This document shows positions 26,010 to 36,442 of a DNA stretch of 64,000 nt, piece after piece; position 1 is the first letter of the stretch; the number at the start of each line of letters is the position of its first letter. This stretch comes from Streptomyces abikoensis (GTDB lineage: Bacteria > Actinomycetota > Actinomycetes > Streptomycetales > Streptomycetaceae). Position numbers and translations under genes: made by a program. The notes beneath the pieces were generated by a model. The model was not told the origin of the DNA and did not search any database. It worked only from the letters and a program-made list of their open reading frames with translations. Where the stretch lies: positions 62,001 through 126,000 of the forward strand of contig NZ_BMRT01000013.1 in assembly GCF_014648775.1 (NCBI RefSeq), read 5' to 3'.

Positions 26010-28628
26010 TTGTTCGCCCTGATCGTCGATGCGCGACTCGCCGCCAAACTCAGCGACCTTCCCTTGGTCGGCGACCGCATCTCCCCTGACCACGACCTCG
26101 GCATCACCGGCGTCAAAGCCGTCATCGCCTCCGACGCCCTCACAGCCGATCAGGTGAAAGCACTCAACGAACAGATTTCCCGTCTGGACGGCACCCACCC
26201 GAGGTTTCCCGAGGAAACCCGCGGGCGTGCTCTGTTGGCCCTGGACTACGAGTGGGGAGGCGAAAAGCGCACCCCTTTGATGTTCCGCCTCGCCGCCGCG
26301 AAGCCCGCCAAGGACAACGAGAGTGAAGCCCCCGCGCCTGAGCTCCGCAACTCCACGCCGATTGCGGGAACGTGGGCGGCATCGGCGGCAGCTCCCCCGG
26401 CCGCAGCCGAAGACCCGGCCGCAGCCGAAGACCCGGCGGTTCCGGCCGCCGCGTGGGTCACCCTGGACCGTTCCTTCGGTCCGCTGTACTTGCGGCGCCT
26501 GGGCGCCAGCTACCAGGACGAGAAGATCTGGGTTCTCTGCGACGCCACGGTGCACGCCGGCCCCTTGGAGCTCGGCGTGGACGGGCTGGGGCTGGGCATT
26601 CCCCTGAACGGCAAGGACTTCACGCCCTCCGGCCGGCTCGACGGGCTGAGCCTGTCCTTTCGCAAGCCACCGCTGGAGATATCCGGCGCGTTTCTGAACA
26701 GGCCGGTCGCCGCCGACTCACCCTACGACCGGCTGATCGAGGGCAGCGCCCTGATCAAGACTCCGAGCGCCGGCTTCGGGGCGATCGGTGCCTATGGACA
26801 CCTGAAGAGCGGAGCCCAGTCGCTGTTCCTGTACGCGGAGTTGGGCGCCGCTTTCGGAGGCCCGCCCGCTTTCAGGGTCACCGCGGTGAAGGCGGGTTTC
26901 GGTTACAACAGCAGCCTCCGCGTCCCCGCCATCGACCAGGTCGCCGGGTTCCCCCTGCTGCGCGGGCTCGCCGGTGCAGGTGAGGGCACGCCTCCCGAGC
27001 CCCTGGACGTGCTCAAGGAGCTGACCGAGGGCACCGACGGCGCTGCCGCCTGGGTCACCCCGCGCGAGGGCAGCACCTGGCTGGCCCTCGGCCTGAACGC
27101 GGACGTCTTCGAGATCGTCCATTGCAAGGCCCTGGCGTTCGCCGAGTTCGGCCCGGACGACCTGGTGGTGGGGCTGCTCGGCTCGGCCAAGGCCCAGTTC
27201 CCCGACCCGGAGAAGAAGCTGGGCGAGCCGTACGCCGGCGTCGAACTGGACATCTCCGCGGTCTACCGGCGCTCCGCCGACATGCTCGCCGTCGACGCCC
27301 GTCTCGCCTCGGACAGCTTCCTGCTCGACCGGTCCGTGCACCTGACCGGCGGGGCGGCGCTGCGCCTGTGGTTCGGCGGCAGCGAGCAGCCCGGCGACTT
27401 CGTCTTCACCATCGGCGGCTACCACCCGCGCTACGCCCCGCCCGCCCACTACCCGAAGGCGGACCCGGTCGGCGTCGACTGGACCTCCGGCTCCGAGCTG
27501 ACGGTGAAGGGCACCAGCTACTTCGCGCTGACCCCCTCCGCCGTCATGGCCGGAGGCCGCCTGGACCTGCGGTACGACAGCTCGTGGGCCAAGGCGCGGA
27601 TCGACGTCGGCTTCGACGCCCTGGTCGAGTGGGCGCCGTTCCACTACGAGGTGGACGTGTGGGCGGAGATCACCGCCCAGGTGTGGCTGCTGTTCGGCTG
27701 GAGCGGCGAGGCGTCGCTGGGCGCGCGACTGTCGGTGTGGGGCCCGTCGTTCGGCGGCACCGCACACGTGAAGGTGCTCGGTATCTCCATCCCGATCGAC
27801 TTCGGCGAGCCCAAGGCCGGTCCGCCGCCCATCGGCTGGGAACAGTTCCGCACGCTGCTGCCGCGGCACCCGCTGACGCTCACGCCCGTCGAGGGGCTCC
27901 ACCCCGACCACGCCACCGCGGCACGGCAGGCCGAACCGGACGGCGGCGGCTCCGGCGCGTGGACCGCCACCGCCGACGGCTTCGCCTTCACCGTCGCCAG
28001 CGCGTTCCCCGCCTCCGCGCTGAAGGTCAACGGCGTGGACGAGACGGGGGGCAGCCCCGCCGAGGCTGGGGACAGCCCCGCCAAGGTGCATATCCGTCCG
28101 ATGGCCAAGACCGACCTCGACGTCACGCTCTCGGTCACGGTCGAGGAGGAGACCGACGACGGCCACTGGCGACAACTGCCCGCCGACCAGTGGCGGGACT
28201 GGATCGTCACCACGCAGCGCGCGCCGCGGCCGACCGCGCTGTGGGGCGCGGGGAAGGCCGACGACGCGCTCGGCGCGGACCCCTTCGTCCACGGCCTCGT
28301 CAGCGGGGCACGCATCGCCGTACCCGCGCCGCGTCTGCCCGAGGCTGCCGCGTCCAGCCGGAGCGGCCGCCTCGACCACACCCCGCTGGCCGAGGGAACC
28401 CTGCCGCTCGACCCGGGCGCGGCCCCCGTCGGGGTCCGCGGGGAGCGGGAGGAGACCGCAGGCACCGGCGCGCTGCTGGTCGACACGCCCGAGCAGACCG
28501 CGCTGCGGAAGGGCGCGCTCGCCGCCCTGGCCGCCGCCGGTTACCGGCTCGACGCCGCCCCGGAGCTCGACCGCTACGCCCGCGAAGCGGCCTTCTCCTC
28601 CCCGCCCCTGCGACTCGTCCACTCGTGA
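26010..28628 (+). CDS. large uncharacterised protein (DUF6603-like), first gene of a seven-gene row
   Basis: The 872-aa protein starts at TTG 26010 with GGAAGG 6 nt upstream. There is no signal peptide or membrane segment. After a variable linker with an EDPAAAEDPA repeat (about residues 135-148), residues 150-640 form many short beta-strand patterns with Gly turns (GPLYLRRLGASYQDEKIWVL, GAYGHLKSGAQSLFLYAELG) ending in a hydrophobic WLLFGWSGEASLGARLSVWG stretch. I associate this pattern with the DUF6603 family, whose function is unknown to me. It is separated by only 7 bp from the next gene. Confidence 0.65.
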   Translation: MFALIVDARLAAKLSDLPLVGDRISPDHDLGITGVKAVIASDALTADQVKALNEQISRLDGTHPRFPEETRGRALLALDYEWGGEKRTPLMFRLAAAKPAKDNESEAPAPELRNSTPIAGTWAASAAAPPAAAEDPAAAEDPAVPAAAWVTLDRSFGPLYLRRLGASYQDEKIWVLCDATVHAGPLELGVDGLGLGIPLNGKDFTPSGRLDGLSLSFRKPPLEISGAFLNRPVAADSPYDRLIEGSALIKTPSAGFGAIGAYGHLKSGAQSLFLYAELGAAFGGPPAFRVTAVKAGFGYNSSLRVPAIDQVAGFPLLRGLAGAGEGTPPEPLDVLKELTEGTDGAAAWVTPREGSTWLALGLNADVFEIVHCKALAFAEFGPDDLVVGLLGSAKAQFPDPEKKLGEPYAGVELDISAVYRRSADMLAVDARLASDSFLLDRSVHLTGGAALRLWFGGSEQPGDFVFTIGGYHPRYAPPAHYPKADPVGVDWTSGSELTVKGTSYFALTPSAVMAGGRLDLRYDSSWAKARIDVGFDALVEWAPFHYEVDVWAEITAQVWLLFGWSGEASLGARLSVWGPSFGGTAHVKVLGISIPIDFGEPKAGPPPIGWEQFRTLLPRHPLTLTPVEGLHPDHATAARQAEPDGGGSGAWTATADGFAFTVASAFPASALKVNGVDETGGSPAEAGDSPAKVHIRPMAKTDLDVTLSVTVEEETDDGHWRQLPADQWRDWIVTTQRAPRPTALWGAGKADDALGADPFVHGLVSGARIAVPAPRLPEAAASSRSGRLDHTPLAEGTLPLDPGAAPVGVRGEREETAGTGALLVDTPEQTALRKGALAALAAAGYRLDAAPELDRYAREAAFSSPPLRLVHS

Positions 28629-28635
28629 GGACCTC

Positions 28636-30837
28636 ATGACCACGCACCCGACCGAGCAGTCCGCGCCGGCGGACGACACCCCCGTCGCCTTCTACGACCA
28701 CCTGCTGCCCGGCATCGAGGCCGGCCGCTACCGGATCACCGTCGACCAGCGGCTTCCCGCCGAGCAGTTGCCGGGTGCCCGGCTCGACCCGGTGGAACAG
28801 ATCGTCGACGTACGGGCCGCGCAGTTCCGTCTCGACCCCTCGTGGGTGCACGCCGTGTATCCGGCCGCGCACAGCCAGGGCCCCTTCCACGGCCTGCTCC
28901 CGCACATCACGCTCAACCCGACGGCCCTGCCATGGGAGCGCGAGCCCTTCACCGGCGGCGTCCAGAACCCCGCCCGGGCCCCCTGGCCTGCGCTGCTGCT
29001 GTTCGGTGAGGGCGAGCTGCCCGGCGACCCCAACGCCCTGGGCACCACCACCTCGCTGACCGTACGCGCACTCCTCGACGGCGACGCCGCGGTGTCCGGG
29101 CCCGCCCTGGACCGGGACGCCGTCGGCGCAGCCCAGCTCGACACCTCCTGTCAGGTCGTCGACGTACCGGGGGAACTGCTGGCACAGTTGCTCCCGCAGC
29201 CGTCCGACCTCGCCTTCCTCGCCCACGTCCGCACGGGCGGCGAGGACGCCGCGCCCGTCGAAGGCGGGGTCAGCCGGCCGGGCCAGGACGCGCACGCGGT
29301 CATCACCACCGCTCGTTTCCCCGGGGCGGGCCGGGGCCGGTACGTGGCCCACCTGGTCTCGCTGGAGGGCCACGCGCCGCCCGGGCCGCAGGCCGACAGC
29401 AAGCCCGTGCGCCTGGTGTCCCTGCACAGCTGGACGTTCACCTCGTGCCCCGAATCCGGCGACGGCTTCGGCCGGCTGGCCGGACGCTTCGTGCCGGGGA
29501 ACGGCGAGCACAGCGCCGCCCCGCTGCGCCCTGCCCCTGCCGCGAACAGCGGGCTACCGGAGGAACTGGGCACCCTGCTGGAGCAGGGCATGGTCCCGAT
29601 GACCCACATCACCGAGTCCGGCGAACGCGCCCTCGCGTGGTACAGCGGCCCGTTCCTGCCCCGCGTCGCGCCCGGGCTTCCCCGGCCGGCGGACGGCCAC
29701 TTCCCCGACGCCGACGGTCTGCTGCTCCACGAGCCGCACACCGGCACCTTCGCCACCGGCTACGCCTGCGCCTGGAACGTGGGCCGCGCCCTGGCCCTGG
29801 CCGACCCCGGCTTCGCCACGACCCTGGTCCGCCTGCGCCACCAGGGCCGACTGCGCCGGGCGACCGACCGCCAGTACGCGACGTACCGCCGGCAGCTCTT
29901 CCTCAGCGCGCCGTCCGCGGGGCCGGTCCCCCGCACGGCCGCCCGCGCTGTCGCCCCGACGCCGCGCGAGCAGTTCGAGGAGCTGCTGCGCGGCGACGCC
30001 CTCGACGCGCTGGCCTCGACCCTCGGTATCCCCGAGGACGACGAGCCCCGCCCCCGGACCGTACGCGCCGCTCCCACCGCGTACCGCCTCGACGCACCGA
30101 AGCGCTCCTCCGCCCCGCGGTCGGCGTCGCCGGACGCACGGGAGGCGGCGGCATGGCTGGCCAAGCTGCGCACGCTCAGTGGGGTGCCGTTCGACTGCCT
30201 CGTGCCGGACCAGCGGATGCTCCCGCCCGAGAGCCTGCGCCTGTTCCACGTCGACCGCGGCTGGCTCGACGCCCTGCTCGACGGCGCGCGCAGCCTGGAC
30301 CGGCACCCTGGCGCCGATGCCACGACCGATGCCGAACTGGACGACCTGCTCGACGGCCAGGGGCCCGTGCCCGCCGCCGGCCTGCTGCTGCGCTCGGCCC
30401 TCGTCCCGGGCTGGCCGACGCTGCGCGTCGAGGCCCGCGCCGCGTCCGGGACCACGCCGGTCGAGGTGATCCGTCGCGAGGCCCTGGGCGCCGACGTCCT
30501 GCTGATGCTCTTCGACCGCGTGCCCGACCGCCTGACGATCAGCGAACCTCACCAGGGGCTGCACTTCGGCGTCGACCACGAGGGGAACGTGGCCCTGCGC
30601 AGCCTGGCACCCGGCGAGGTCGGCCGGCCGCTGGGACGCTCGGTGCCCGTGGGCGCCGACCCGGCCCTGACCGTCACCACCCCCGTCGGGGCGCGGGTAC
30701 TGGACGTCGGCAGGCTCGCGGCCCGTCTCGCCGAGGACGTCAAGCCCGGCTCCCCGCTCTCCCCCGCCGAGTTCGCCGTGCAACTGGTGCGCGCCCCCGA
30801 GCAGCTGACCCTCACCTTCGAAGGAACCACCCGATGA
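28636..30837 (+). CDS. uncharacterised 733-aa protein, second gene of the row
   Basis: The start is ATG 28636, 7 bp after the previous stop, with GAGGACC upstream. The protein has no export signal. The first third looks beta-rich (RYRITVDQRLP, HGLLPHITLNPTALPWERE, LLLFGEGELPGD); a Pro/Arg-rich linker lies around residues 430-500; the end has short beta repeats. I do not recognise a family. Its stop overlaps the next start by 4 bp (ATGA), so the products are probably made in fixed proportion. Confidence 0.7.
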   Translation: MTTHPTEQSAPADDTPVAFYDHLLPGIEAGRYRITVDQRLPAEQLPGARLDPVEQIVDVRAAQFRLDPSWVHAVYPAAHSQGPFHGLLPHITLNPTALPWEREPFTGGVQNPARAPWPALLLFGEGELPGDPNALGTTTSLTVRALLDGDAAVSGPALDRDAVGAAQLDTSCQVVDVPGELLAQLLPQPSDLAFLAHVRTGGEDAAPVEGGVSRPGQDAHAVITTARFPGAGRGRYVAHLVSLEGHAPPGPQADSKPVRLVSLHSWTFTSCPESGDGFGRLAGRFVPGNGEHSAAPLRPAPAANSGLPEELGTLLEQGMVPMTHITESGERALAWYSGPFLPRVAPGLPRPADGHFPDADGLLLHEPHTGTFATGYACAWNVGRALALADPGFATTLVRLRHQGRLRRATDRQYATYRRQLFLSAPSAGPVPRTAARAVAPTPREQFEELLRGDALDALASTLGIPEDDEPRPRTVRAAPTAYRLDAPKRSSAPRSASPDAREAAAWLAKLRTLSGVPFDCLVPDQRMLPPESLRLFHVDRGWLDALLDGARSLDRHPGADATTDAELDDLLDGQGPVPAAGLLLRSALVPGWPTLRVEARAASGTTPVEVIRREALGADVLLMLFDRVPDRLTISEPHQGLHFGVDHEGNVALRSLAPGEVGRPLGRSVPVGADPALTVTTPVGARVLDVGRLAARLAEDVKPGSPLSPAEFAVQLVRAPEQLTLTFEGTTR

Positions 30838-33800
30838 ACACCGACCTCCTGGTCCCCGTCAGGCTCCGGGCCCTGGTCGTCAACGACCAGGTGCGCGCAA
30901 GGGACTCCTTCCTCCGCTGGCTGCCCAACTACCACCTGCTGGGCGTCCACCGCTCGCCGGAGCCGTCGCCCTACGCGAGCACGGACACGGCGTTCTCCCA
31001 GGAGGCGGGCAACGACGGCGTGCACCTGCACTGGGAGCTTCCGGCGGCGCTGCGCCGGGCGACCACGCCGGGTGGCGAGGTCACGCTGCCGCCCGCGCCG
31101 AACCGCTGGCTGGTCGTCCGGCACGCCCATACGGCCGCGGGTGAGTACACCGCCGCCGCGTGGGTCGTCGAGAGCGACTTCCTGGACAAGCGCACGGGCA
31201 CCGTTCCCTATCTGCGCCCCGGCCGGGGCCATGTCACCCCGACCCGGATCGGCCGCCACACCGAGGCCGCGCGGTGGACGGAATCCGCGGCGGACCGGCC
31301 CACCTTCCTGACCGCGACCGGCCCGGGGACCCTGACCTTCGCCGCGTTCCAGCCGCACTGCCAGGACGTCTTCTCCTTCCACGACCCCCTGGCGCGGCTG
31401 CCCCGGCAGTTCGACCGTCTGGGCTACCAGGTCATCGGCTGGCACGCGGCGGGCTCCGACGACCCGCTCGCCGACCCGCGGGTGCGCGAGGCCCTCGAAG
31501 GCTCCCTGGGCTGGCAGGCGGACGGCACCCCGCCCCCGGGCACCCGTACCGTCTACACCGGCCGCGTCCACAGTGTGTCGCCCCAGTACGACCCCTCGGG
31601 CGAGCAGCGGCCCGACCCGACGGTGGCCGTCGCCGACAGCGCCCGCTCCGCGCTCACCGCCCTGACCGCCGGCAAGGCAGCCACCGACCCGACCCTCACC
31701 CTCGCGCCCGCGCTGCTCGACCAGCTCCAGAGCAACACCCTCGCCCGGGCTGACGAGCCGGACAACGCCCACCACCTCGCCGACATCCTGCTCGGCGCCG
31801 GCTTCGGCGAGGGCACGGCCTCGTACGCCTGGCACGCGGTACCGCCCAGCACCGCGGAGAAGCCCGTCTCCCCCGAGGACGAGCGCCGGGCCCGGTCCGT
31901 CGAGGCCGCCCTGAACGCCGCGCAGCACGCCTACGACCGGGCGGAGCGCGAGCTGGCCGGGCTGCGCCGGAGGCTGTACGGCATGTGGCGCCTCCAGGGC
32001 CTGCCCGTACTGCCGCGCGGCTACCACCACCAGCAGCTGACGCAGGAGCTCGACCCGGCGCGCGAGGGCAGCCTCGCGGCGCGCGTACGCACCGACCGGC
32101 AGGCGGTCGACCGCCTCCGGGCCGCCCTCCCCGGCGGAGAGACACCCGCTCTACTGGCGGAATCGGTTCGCCAGTATGCCCAGGGACACGGCCTGCCCAC
32201 CGGCTGGGACCTCAAGCGCGTGGCCCCGGCCCCCTTCCACCGGGCCCTGGACCCCGCCGTCGTCCTGCAGGGCGCCGGCTCCATGCCCGTCTCGGACGAC
32301 ACGACGCTGCGCTGCCGGTTCGGCGACCAGACCGTGACGGCCGTACAACTCACCGGCAACTCAGTCGAGTTCGCCGCCGACCGGGCCGATCTCGCGTGCA
32401 ACACGCTCGACCTCGGCACCGGCGAGCACACGGCCATGCCGGACTCCACCCGCGCCCTGCTGCGCGAGGCGTTCCTGCTCGACCCGAACAGCCGGGCGGA
32501 CGCGGGCGCGGTGGCGATTCCGCGCTCCGGCATCGCCCCGGCCTTCGGGAACGAGCCCTGGGAGCAGCCGTGGCACCCTCTCCATCTGCTCTGGGAGATC
32601 GAGTACCACCCCCTCCCCCACGACCAGTGGGAGTTCGACGGCAACCGCTTCTCCTGCCCGCAACCCCGCCCCGAGGCCGCGCGCACCTACACCGGCCGGA
32701 CGTTGCTCAGCGACCATCTGCCGAGAAGCCTGGCCGACCAGCTCCGGCAGTACGCACCCGACGATCCCGGACTCGCCCCGCACTGCGACGCATTGGCGGA
32801 GCGGGTGGCTCGTGGGGACGTGCTGTCCAGCTCGCTGGCGGGGCTGCGCGACATGCTCATCGGCCAGGACCCCGGCCAGGGCGTCCCGCCTCTGGGCGCG
32901 CCGCCGGAGCTGGCGGAGCTGATCGGTGACGCCTACCGCACCAGCCCCGACCCGGGCCCCCTGCCCGTGCCCTTCGAAGGCTGGCCGGACTCCGGCTTCC
33001 AGCAACTGCGCGCAGGCCAGTTCCGCTTCCTCAGGCTGACCCTGGTGGACTCCTTCGGGCGCGCCCTGGACGTCATCACCCCGGCGGGCACCGGCGGGGC
33101 GAGCGGTCTGCGGCACCCGGTGGTGGCCGACGCGCTGCGCCCGCAGCACGTCCCCGCGGCCCTGGCGACGACCCCGGAGCACGTCGTCCAGCTGCCGCCG
33201 CGCCTGCCGCAGTCCGCGCGTCTCGGGCTGGACCTCATGGACGCCGCCCGCGACACACACCAGGCCACCCACCTCAACGACGGGAATCCGCTCGCCGGAT
33301 GGGTCGTCCCCAACCTGGTCGACGGCTCGCTCACGGCCTACGCGCCCGACGGCACCGCCCTCGGCCTGCTGCGCTGGGCGTACCGCATCGGCCGGCCGTC
33401 CCGGGAAGCGGTGTGGACGCCGCTGCCCGGTGCCGCTCCCGCCGACCTCGACGCGCTGCGCACCGCATTTCCCCACCTGCACGCGCTCGTCACCTGGTTC
33501 CAGGGCACCGGAACGGACGGCAGCCCGCTGCCGGCCGCGATGGATCTCCTGGAGACCTCCCTGGTGGACATCGTGCCCACCGCGGGCGCCGCCACGGCCG
33601 CGCTGGCCGGGCGTCCGCTGGCCCTCGTCCGCTGCCGCCTCCACCTGGACCTGGACGGACCACCGCCCACCGACCCCGGCTGGCAGCACATCTTCGACCA
33701 CGAGCCGCCGCGGCCGGAGTTCACCGGCTACACATGGCCGGTGCGCCTGGGCGAGCGGCTGCGCATGGGCGACGGCCTGGTGGGCTACTTCGCCGACACC

Positions 33801-34277
33801 GACCCCGACGTGCTGCGCACCGTGGTCGCACCTGCCGACGCTCATCCGCGCATCGCCGCCATCGGCGACGGAACCCACCTGCGCGTCACGGCCGGAGCGG
33901 CCCAGCACCTGACCCTGCTCGTCGACCCCCACGCCCCCGTGCACGCCACCACCAACCTGCTGCCCACCACGGCACTGGAGATCCCCCACCGTTTCACCGA
34001 CGGACCGCTGAACCGCATGCGCACCGTCCTGCGCACCGGGCCGCTGCTCACCTCGGCGGCGGCTTTCGCGGAGGGCACCGTCGCGCTGCCGGTGCGCACC
34101 GTCGACGACCAGACGTGGACCTGGGCCGAGCGCGCCGTCGACGGCGCCTGGGCGCACTTCGCCACCTCGGCCGCGAGCACCACTCCGCGCTGGAACGACC
34201 GGGCGCCGGTGCTCCGCTCCGGTCTGCTCACCTCCGGCAGCCCGCTCCCGTCGGCCGACGTCGCCACGCCCGAGTAG
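30834..34277 (+). CDS. uncharacterised 1147-aa protein, third gene of the row
   Basis: The start is ATG 30834, overlapping the previous stop. The N-terminus (LVPVRLRALVVNDQVR, FLRWLPNYHLLGV, then NDGVHLHWELPAALRR) suggests a compact first domain. A helical, coiled-coil-like segment follows around residues 345-440, and the C-terminal half has beta-rich blocks with WFQGTGTDGSPLPAAMDLLE. There is no signal peptide, membrane segment or recognisable catalytic motif. It is the largest of the set and a candidate scaffold; that is inference from size and position. Confidence 0.65.
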   Translation: MNTDLLVPVRLRALVVNDQVRARDSFLRWLPNYHLLGVHRSPEPSPYASTDTAFSQEAGNDGVHLHWELPAALRRATTPGGEVTLPPAPNRWLVVRHAHTAAGEYTAAAWVVESDFLDKRTGTVPYLRPGRGHVTPTRIGRHTEAARWTESAADRPTFLTATGPGTLTFAAFQPHCQDVFSFHDPLARLPRQFDRLGYQVIGWHAAGSDDPLADPRVREALEGSLGWQADGTPPPGTRTVYTGRVHSVSPQYDPSGEQRPDPTVAVADSARSALTALTAGKAATDPTLTLAPALLDQLQSNTLARADEPDNAHHLADILLGAGFGEGTASYAWHAVPPSTAEKPVSPEDERRARSVEAALNAAQHAYDRAERELAGLRRRLYGMWRLQGLPVLPRGYHHQQLTQELDPAREGSLAARVRTDRQAVDRLRAALPGGETPALLAESVRQYAQGHGLPTGWDLKRVAPAPFHRALDPAVVLQGAGSMPVSDDTTLRCRFGDQTVTAVQLTGNSVEFAADRADLACNTLDLGTGEHTAMPDSTRALLREAFLLDPNSRADAGAVAIPRSGIAPAFGNEPWEQPWHPLHLLWEIEYHPLPHDQWEFDGNRFSCPQPRPEAARTYTGRTLLSDHLPRSLADQLRQYAPDDPGLAPHCDALAERVARGDVLSSSLAGLRDMLIGQDPGQGVPPLGAPPELAELIGDAYRTSPDPGPLPVPFEGWPDSGFQQLRAGQFRFLRLTLVDSFGRALDVITPAGTGGASGLRHPVVADALRPQHVPAALATTPEHVVQLPPRLPQSARLGLDLMDAARDTHQATHLNDGNPLAGWVVPNLVDGSLTAYAPDGTALGLLRWAYRIGRPSREAVWTPLPGAAPADLDALRTAFPHLHALVTWFQGTGTDGSPLPAAMDLLETSLVDIVPTAGAATAALAGRPLALVRCRLHLDLDGPPPTDPGWQHIFDHEPPRPEFTGYTWPVRLGERLRMGDGLVGYFADTDPDVLRTVVAPADAHPRIAAIGDGTHLRVTAGAAQHLTLLVDPHAPVHATTNLLPTTALEIPHRFTDGPLNRMRTVLRTGPLLTSAAAFAEGTVALPVRTVDDQTWTWAERAVDGAWAHFATSAASTTPRWNDRAPVLRSGLLTSGSPLPSADVATPE

Positions 34278-34323
34278 CCGCCACGTCCGAGTAACTCCCG
34301 CAAGCACCCAAGGAAACTCCACC

Positions 34324-35292
34324 ATGAACGCGACCTCCGGCGGCACCAGCCGCCTGACCTACGGCCTGGCCACCGTCCCGGCTCCCCTGGCCACCGACCG
34401 TCCGGCCCACATCGACATCGTCGTGTCCAACTCGGGCACCGAGGCCGTCCTGTGCAAGCAGATCCTCGTCGAGATCCCCACCGGCGACCTCGCCCAGGAC
34501 CTCGTACCCGCTGGTCACCGCGTCCTCCCCACCGTCGAACCGGGCGACCAGTGGACCACCGACGAGATCGAAAGCGGCGTCCTCCTCACCCTGCCCCAGG
34601 ACGAGATGGCGGCCTTCACCGCCGGCGGCACGCCGCTCACCGTCCGGCCCGCCAGCGGCGAGTCCGTCTCCCTCACCACGCACGGACTCCTCCTGCGTCT
34701 GAAGGACTTCAAGGCCAACGGTCTCGCGGGCACCGCCCTGCTGCGCGTCCGGGAAACCGTCAGCGTCGACAACGGCCAGACCTGGGAGACCAATCAGGTG
34801 ATCCTCCCGCTCGCCAAGTACCCCCCGGCCGAGGCCCTCACGGCCGACGTGGTCGGCGACCTCGTCCTCCGCGAGGCCGATGCCAACGGCAACCCCGGTT
34901 CCACCCCGGTCACTCTGCTCGCGCCGGGCCAGAAGGCCGTCCTCACCTGGACGGCACCGTCCGACGCCGACTGCGACATCTACTTCGACGGCCGACACGC
35001 CGGGCCCCTCAACGGCCAGGACAAGTGGCGGTTCCCTGTCACCGGCCTCACCCGCGACACCCACTTCCACGTGCGGGTGACGCTGAAGCGATCCGGCGAC
35101 ACGATCACGCACCACCTCTCGACGGCCGTCGCCGTCGCGGAGCCCGTCTTCGAGCGACTGACCGTGACGGGCGACCTCACCGTCGGCAAGGACATGAACG
35201 TCACCGGCGCCGTCGAGGCGACCGGCGACATCACGACGGACGCGCGGTTCCTGGACCCCCAGGGCACGCCGCTGCGGGGGAAGCTGGCATGA
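34324..35292 (+). CDS. uncharacterised 322-aa protein with fibre-like C-terminal repeats
   Basis: ATG 34324 has AAGGAAAC upstream. The body has two beta-sandwich-like regions (HIDIVVSNSGTEAVLCKQIL; a fibronectin-like KAVLTWTAPSDADCDIYFDG at about residues 204-223). The last 50 residues contain short repeats of the type VTGDLTVGKDMNVTG and EATGDITTD, as in shafts of phage tail fibres. The next protein begins with the same kind of repeat, and the two genes overlap (ATGA), suggesting that the products interact through these repeats. Confidence 0.65.
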   Translation: MNATSGGTSRLTYGLATVPAPLATDRPAHIDIVVSNSGTEAVLCKQILVEIPTGDLAQDLVPAGHRVLPTVEPGDQWTTDEIESGVLLTLPQDEMAAFTAGGTPLTVRPASGESVSLTTHGLLLRLKDFKANGLAGTALLRVRETVSVDNGQTWETNQVILPLAKYPPAEALTADVVGDLVLREADANGNPGSTPVTLLAPGQKAVLTWTAPSDADCDIYFDGRHAGPLNGQDKWRFPVTGLTRDTHFHVRVTLKRSGDTITHHLSTAVAVAEPVFERLTVTGDLTVGKDMNVTGAVEATGDITTDARFLDPQGTPLRGKLA

Positions 35293-36410
35293 CCGGCAAC
35301 ATCACCATCGGCGGACGCCTCAAGGTCACCGGAGACATCACGGCCGGCGGCCACCTGAGAATCCACAACCCGGAGGCGGGCAGCCGGGACTTCGTCTACG
35401 ACGGCACGGACGCGACGCGGACGTTCACCGTCCCCGCCCGCGTCACCATCCTGTCGCTGCGTCTCCAGGGCGCCGGGGGCTGGGACGCCGACGGGGTGAG
35501 CGGGGGCAAGGGCGCCGATATCCAGGCCCTGCTCCACGTCACCCCGGGGGATGTCATCCGCGTCCGCGTCGCCCGTGACGGGGCCACGGCGGCCTCCGCG
35601 CAGGTCTTCCACCACGACACGCTGATCGCGGGCGCGGGCAGCGGGGGCGACGCGGGCGCGGCAGGCGGCCGGGGTGGCGACGGGAAGACCGGTGACAACG
35701 GAGCCAAGGGCACGAACGCCGGCTTCGCCCATGGCGGTGCCGGCGGCGCCGGAGGGAACGGGGGCGGTGGTGGCACCGGTGGAGACGCCGGACTCGTCAC
35801 CGTCGCCGGCGCTCCCGTCGCCGACGGCCGGCCGGGCGGCCCGGGGTCGGAGGGAGACGACGGCAAGACCGGCTCCGGCGGCGGCAACGGCTGGCAGTGG
35901 GGTGCGTACAACCCCGGCATCGGCGGCGACGGAGGAGGCGGGGGAACGACCTCCGGCGTCGGCAAAGGCGGTACCGGCGATTCCGACGCCGGTAACGGAG
36001 GTGACGGAAGCGGTCAGCGGGGCGGTACCGGGGGATCCGGGTCGGGGAGCGGAATCAACGCCGGCGGTGCCGGCAGCTCGGGCGGCGACGGCGGTTCCGG
36101 GGGCCGGGGAGGCCGGGCCGGTGCCAACGGCAGTACGCGTTCCCGGGGAGCCAACGGAGACGCGGGGCGGTCCGGTTTCGGTGGAGGCGGTGGTGGCGGC
36201 GGGAGCTGGGGTGGTGGCGCGATCTGGTTCTCCGGCGGCGGTGCCGGAGGGGGTGGTGGCGGCGGCGCCGGAGGCCAGGGAGGCCACGGCGGTACCGGCG
36301 GCGACAGCTACTTCGACGCGCGCAAGGCCACGCTCGTCTCCGCCGACGTGAACAACACCGGCGCCGCGAAGGTCACCATCGCGTGGGGAAACCATGTGTT
36401 CCCCGCGTGA
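35289..36410 (+). CDS. glycine-rich fibre or adhesin-like protein
   Basis: The 373-aa protein has three parts: a shaft-like repeat (NITIGGRLKVTGDITAGG, residues 3-20), a small beta domain (about 30-110, with RVTILSLRLQGAGGWDADG), and about 230 residues dominated by Gly with GGxGG, GGDG and GGAGG motifs, before a strand-like end (SADVNNTGAAKVTIAWGNHV). Gly-rich blocks of this sort form polyglycine-II bundles in T-even phage adhesins (gp38 type) and occur in receptor-binding tips. It has no signal peptide. Its place next to the fibre-repeat protein suggests a binding tip; target unknown. Confidence 0.65.
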   Translation: MTGNITIGGRLKVTGDITAGGHLRIHNPEAGSRDFVYDGTDATRTFTVPARVTILSLRLQGAGGWDADGVSGGKGADIQALLHVTPGDVIRVRVARDGATAASAQVFHHDTLIAGAGSGGDAGAAGGRGGDGKTGDNGAKGTNAGFAHGGAGGAGGNGGGGGTGGDAGLVTVAGAPVADGRPGGPGSEGDDGKTGSGGGNGWQWGAYNPGIGGDGGGGGTTSGVGKGGTGDSDAGNGGDGSGQRGGTGGSGSGSGINAGGAGSSGGDGGSGGRGGRAGANGSTRSRGANGDAGRSGFGGGGGGGGSWGGGAIWFSGGGAGGGGGGGAGGQGGHGGTGGDSYFDARKATLVSADVNNTGAAKVTIAWGNHVFPA

Positions 36411-36442
36411 AGTCGAAAGCACAGAGAAGGCGGGATTCGGCA

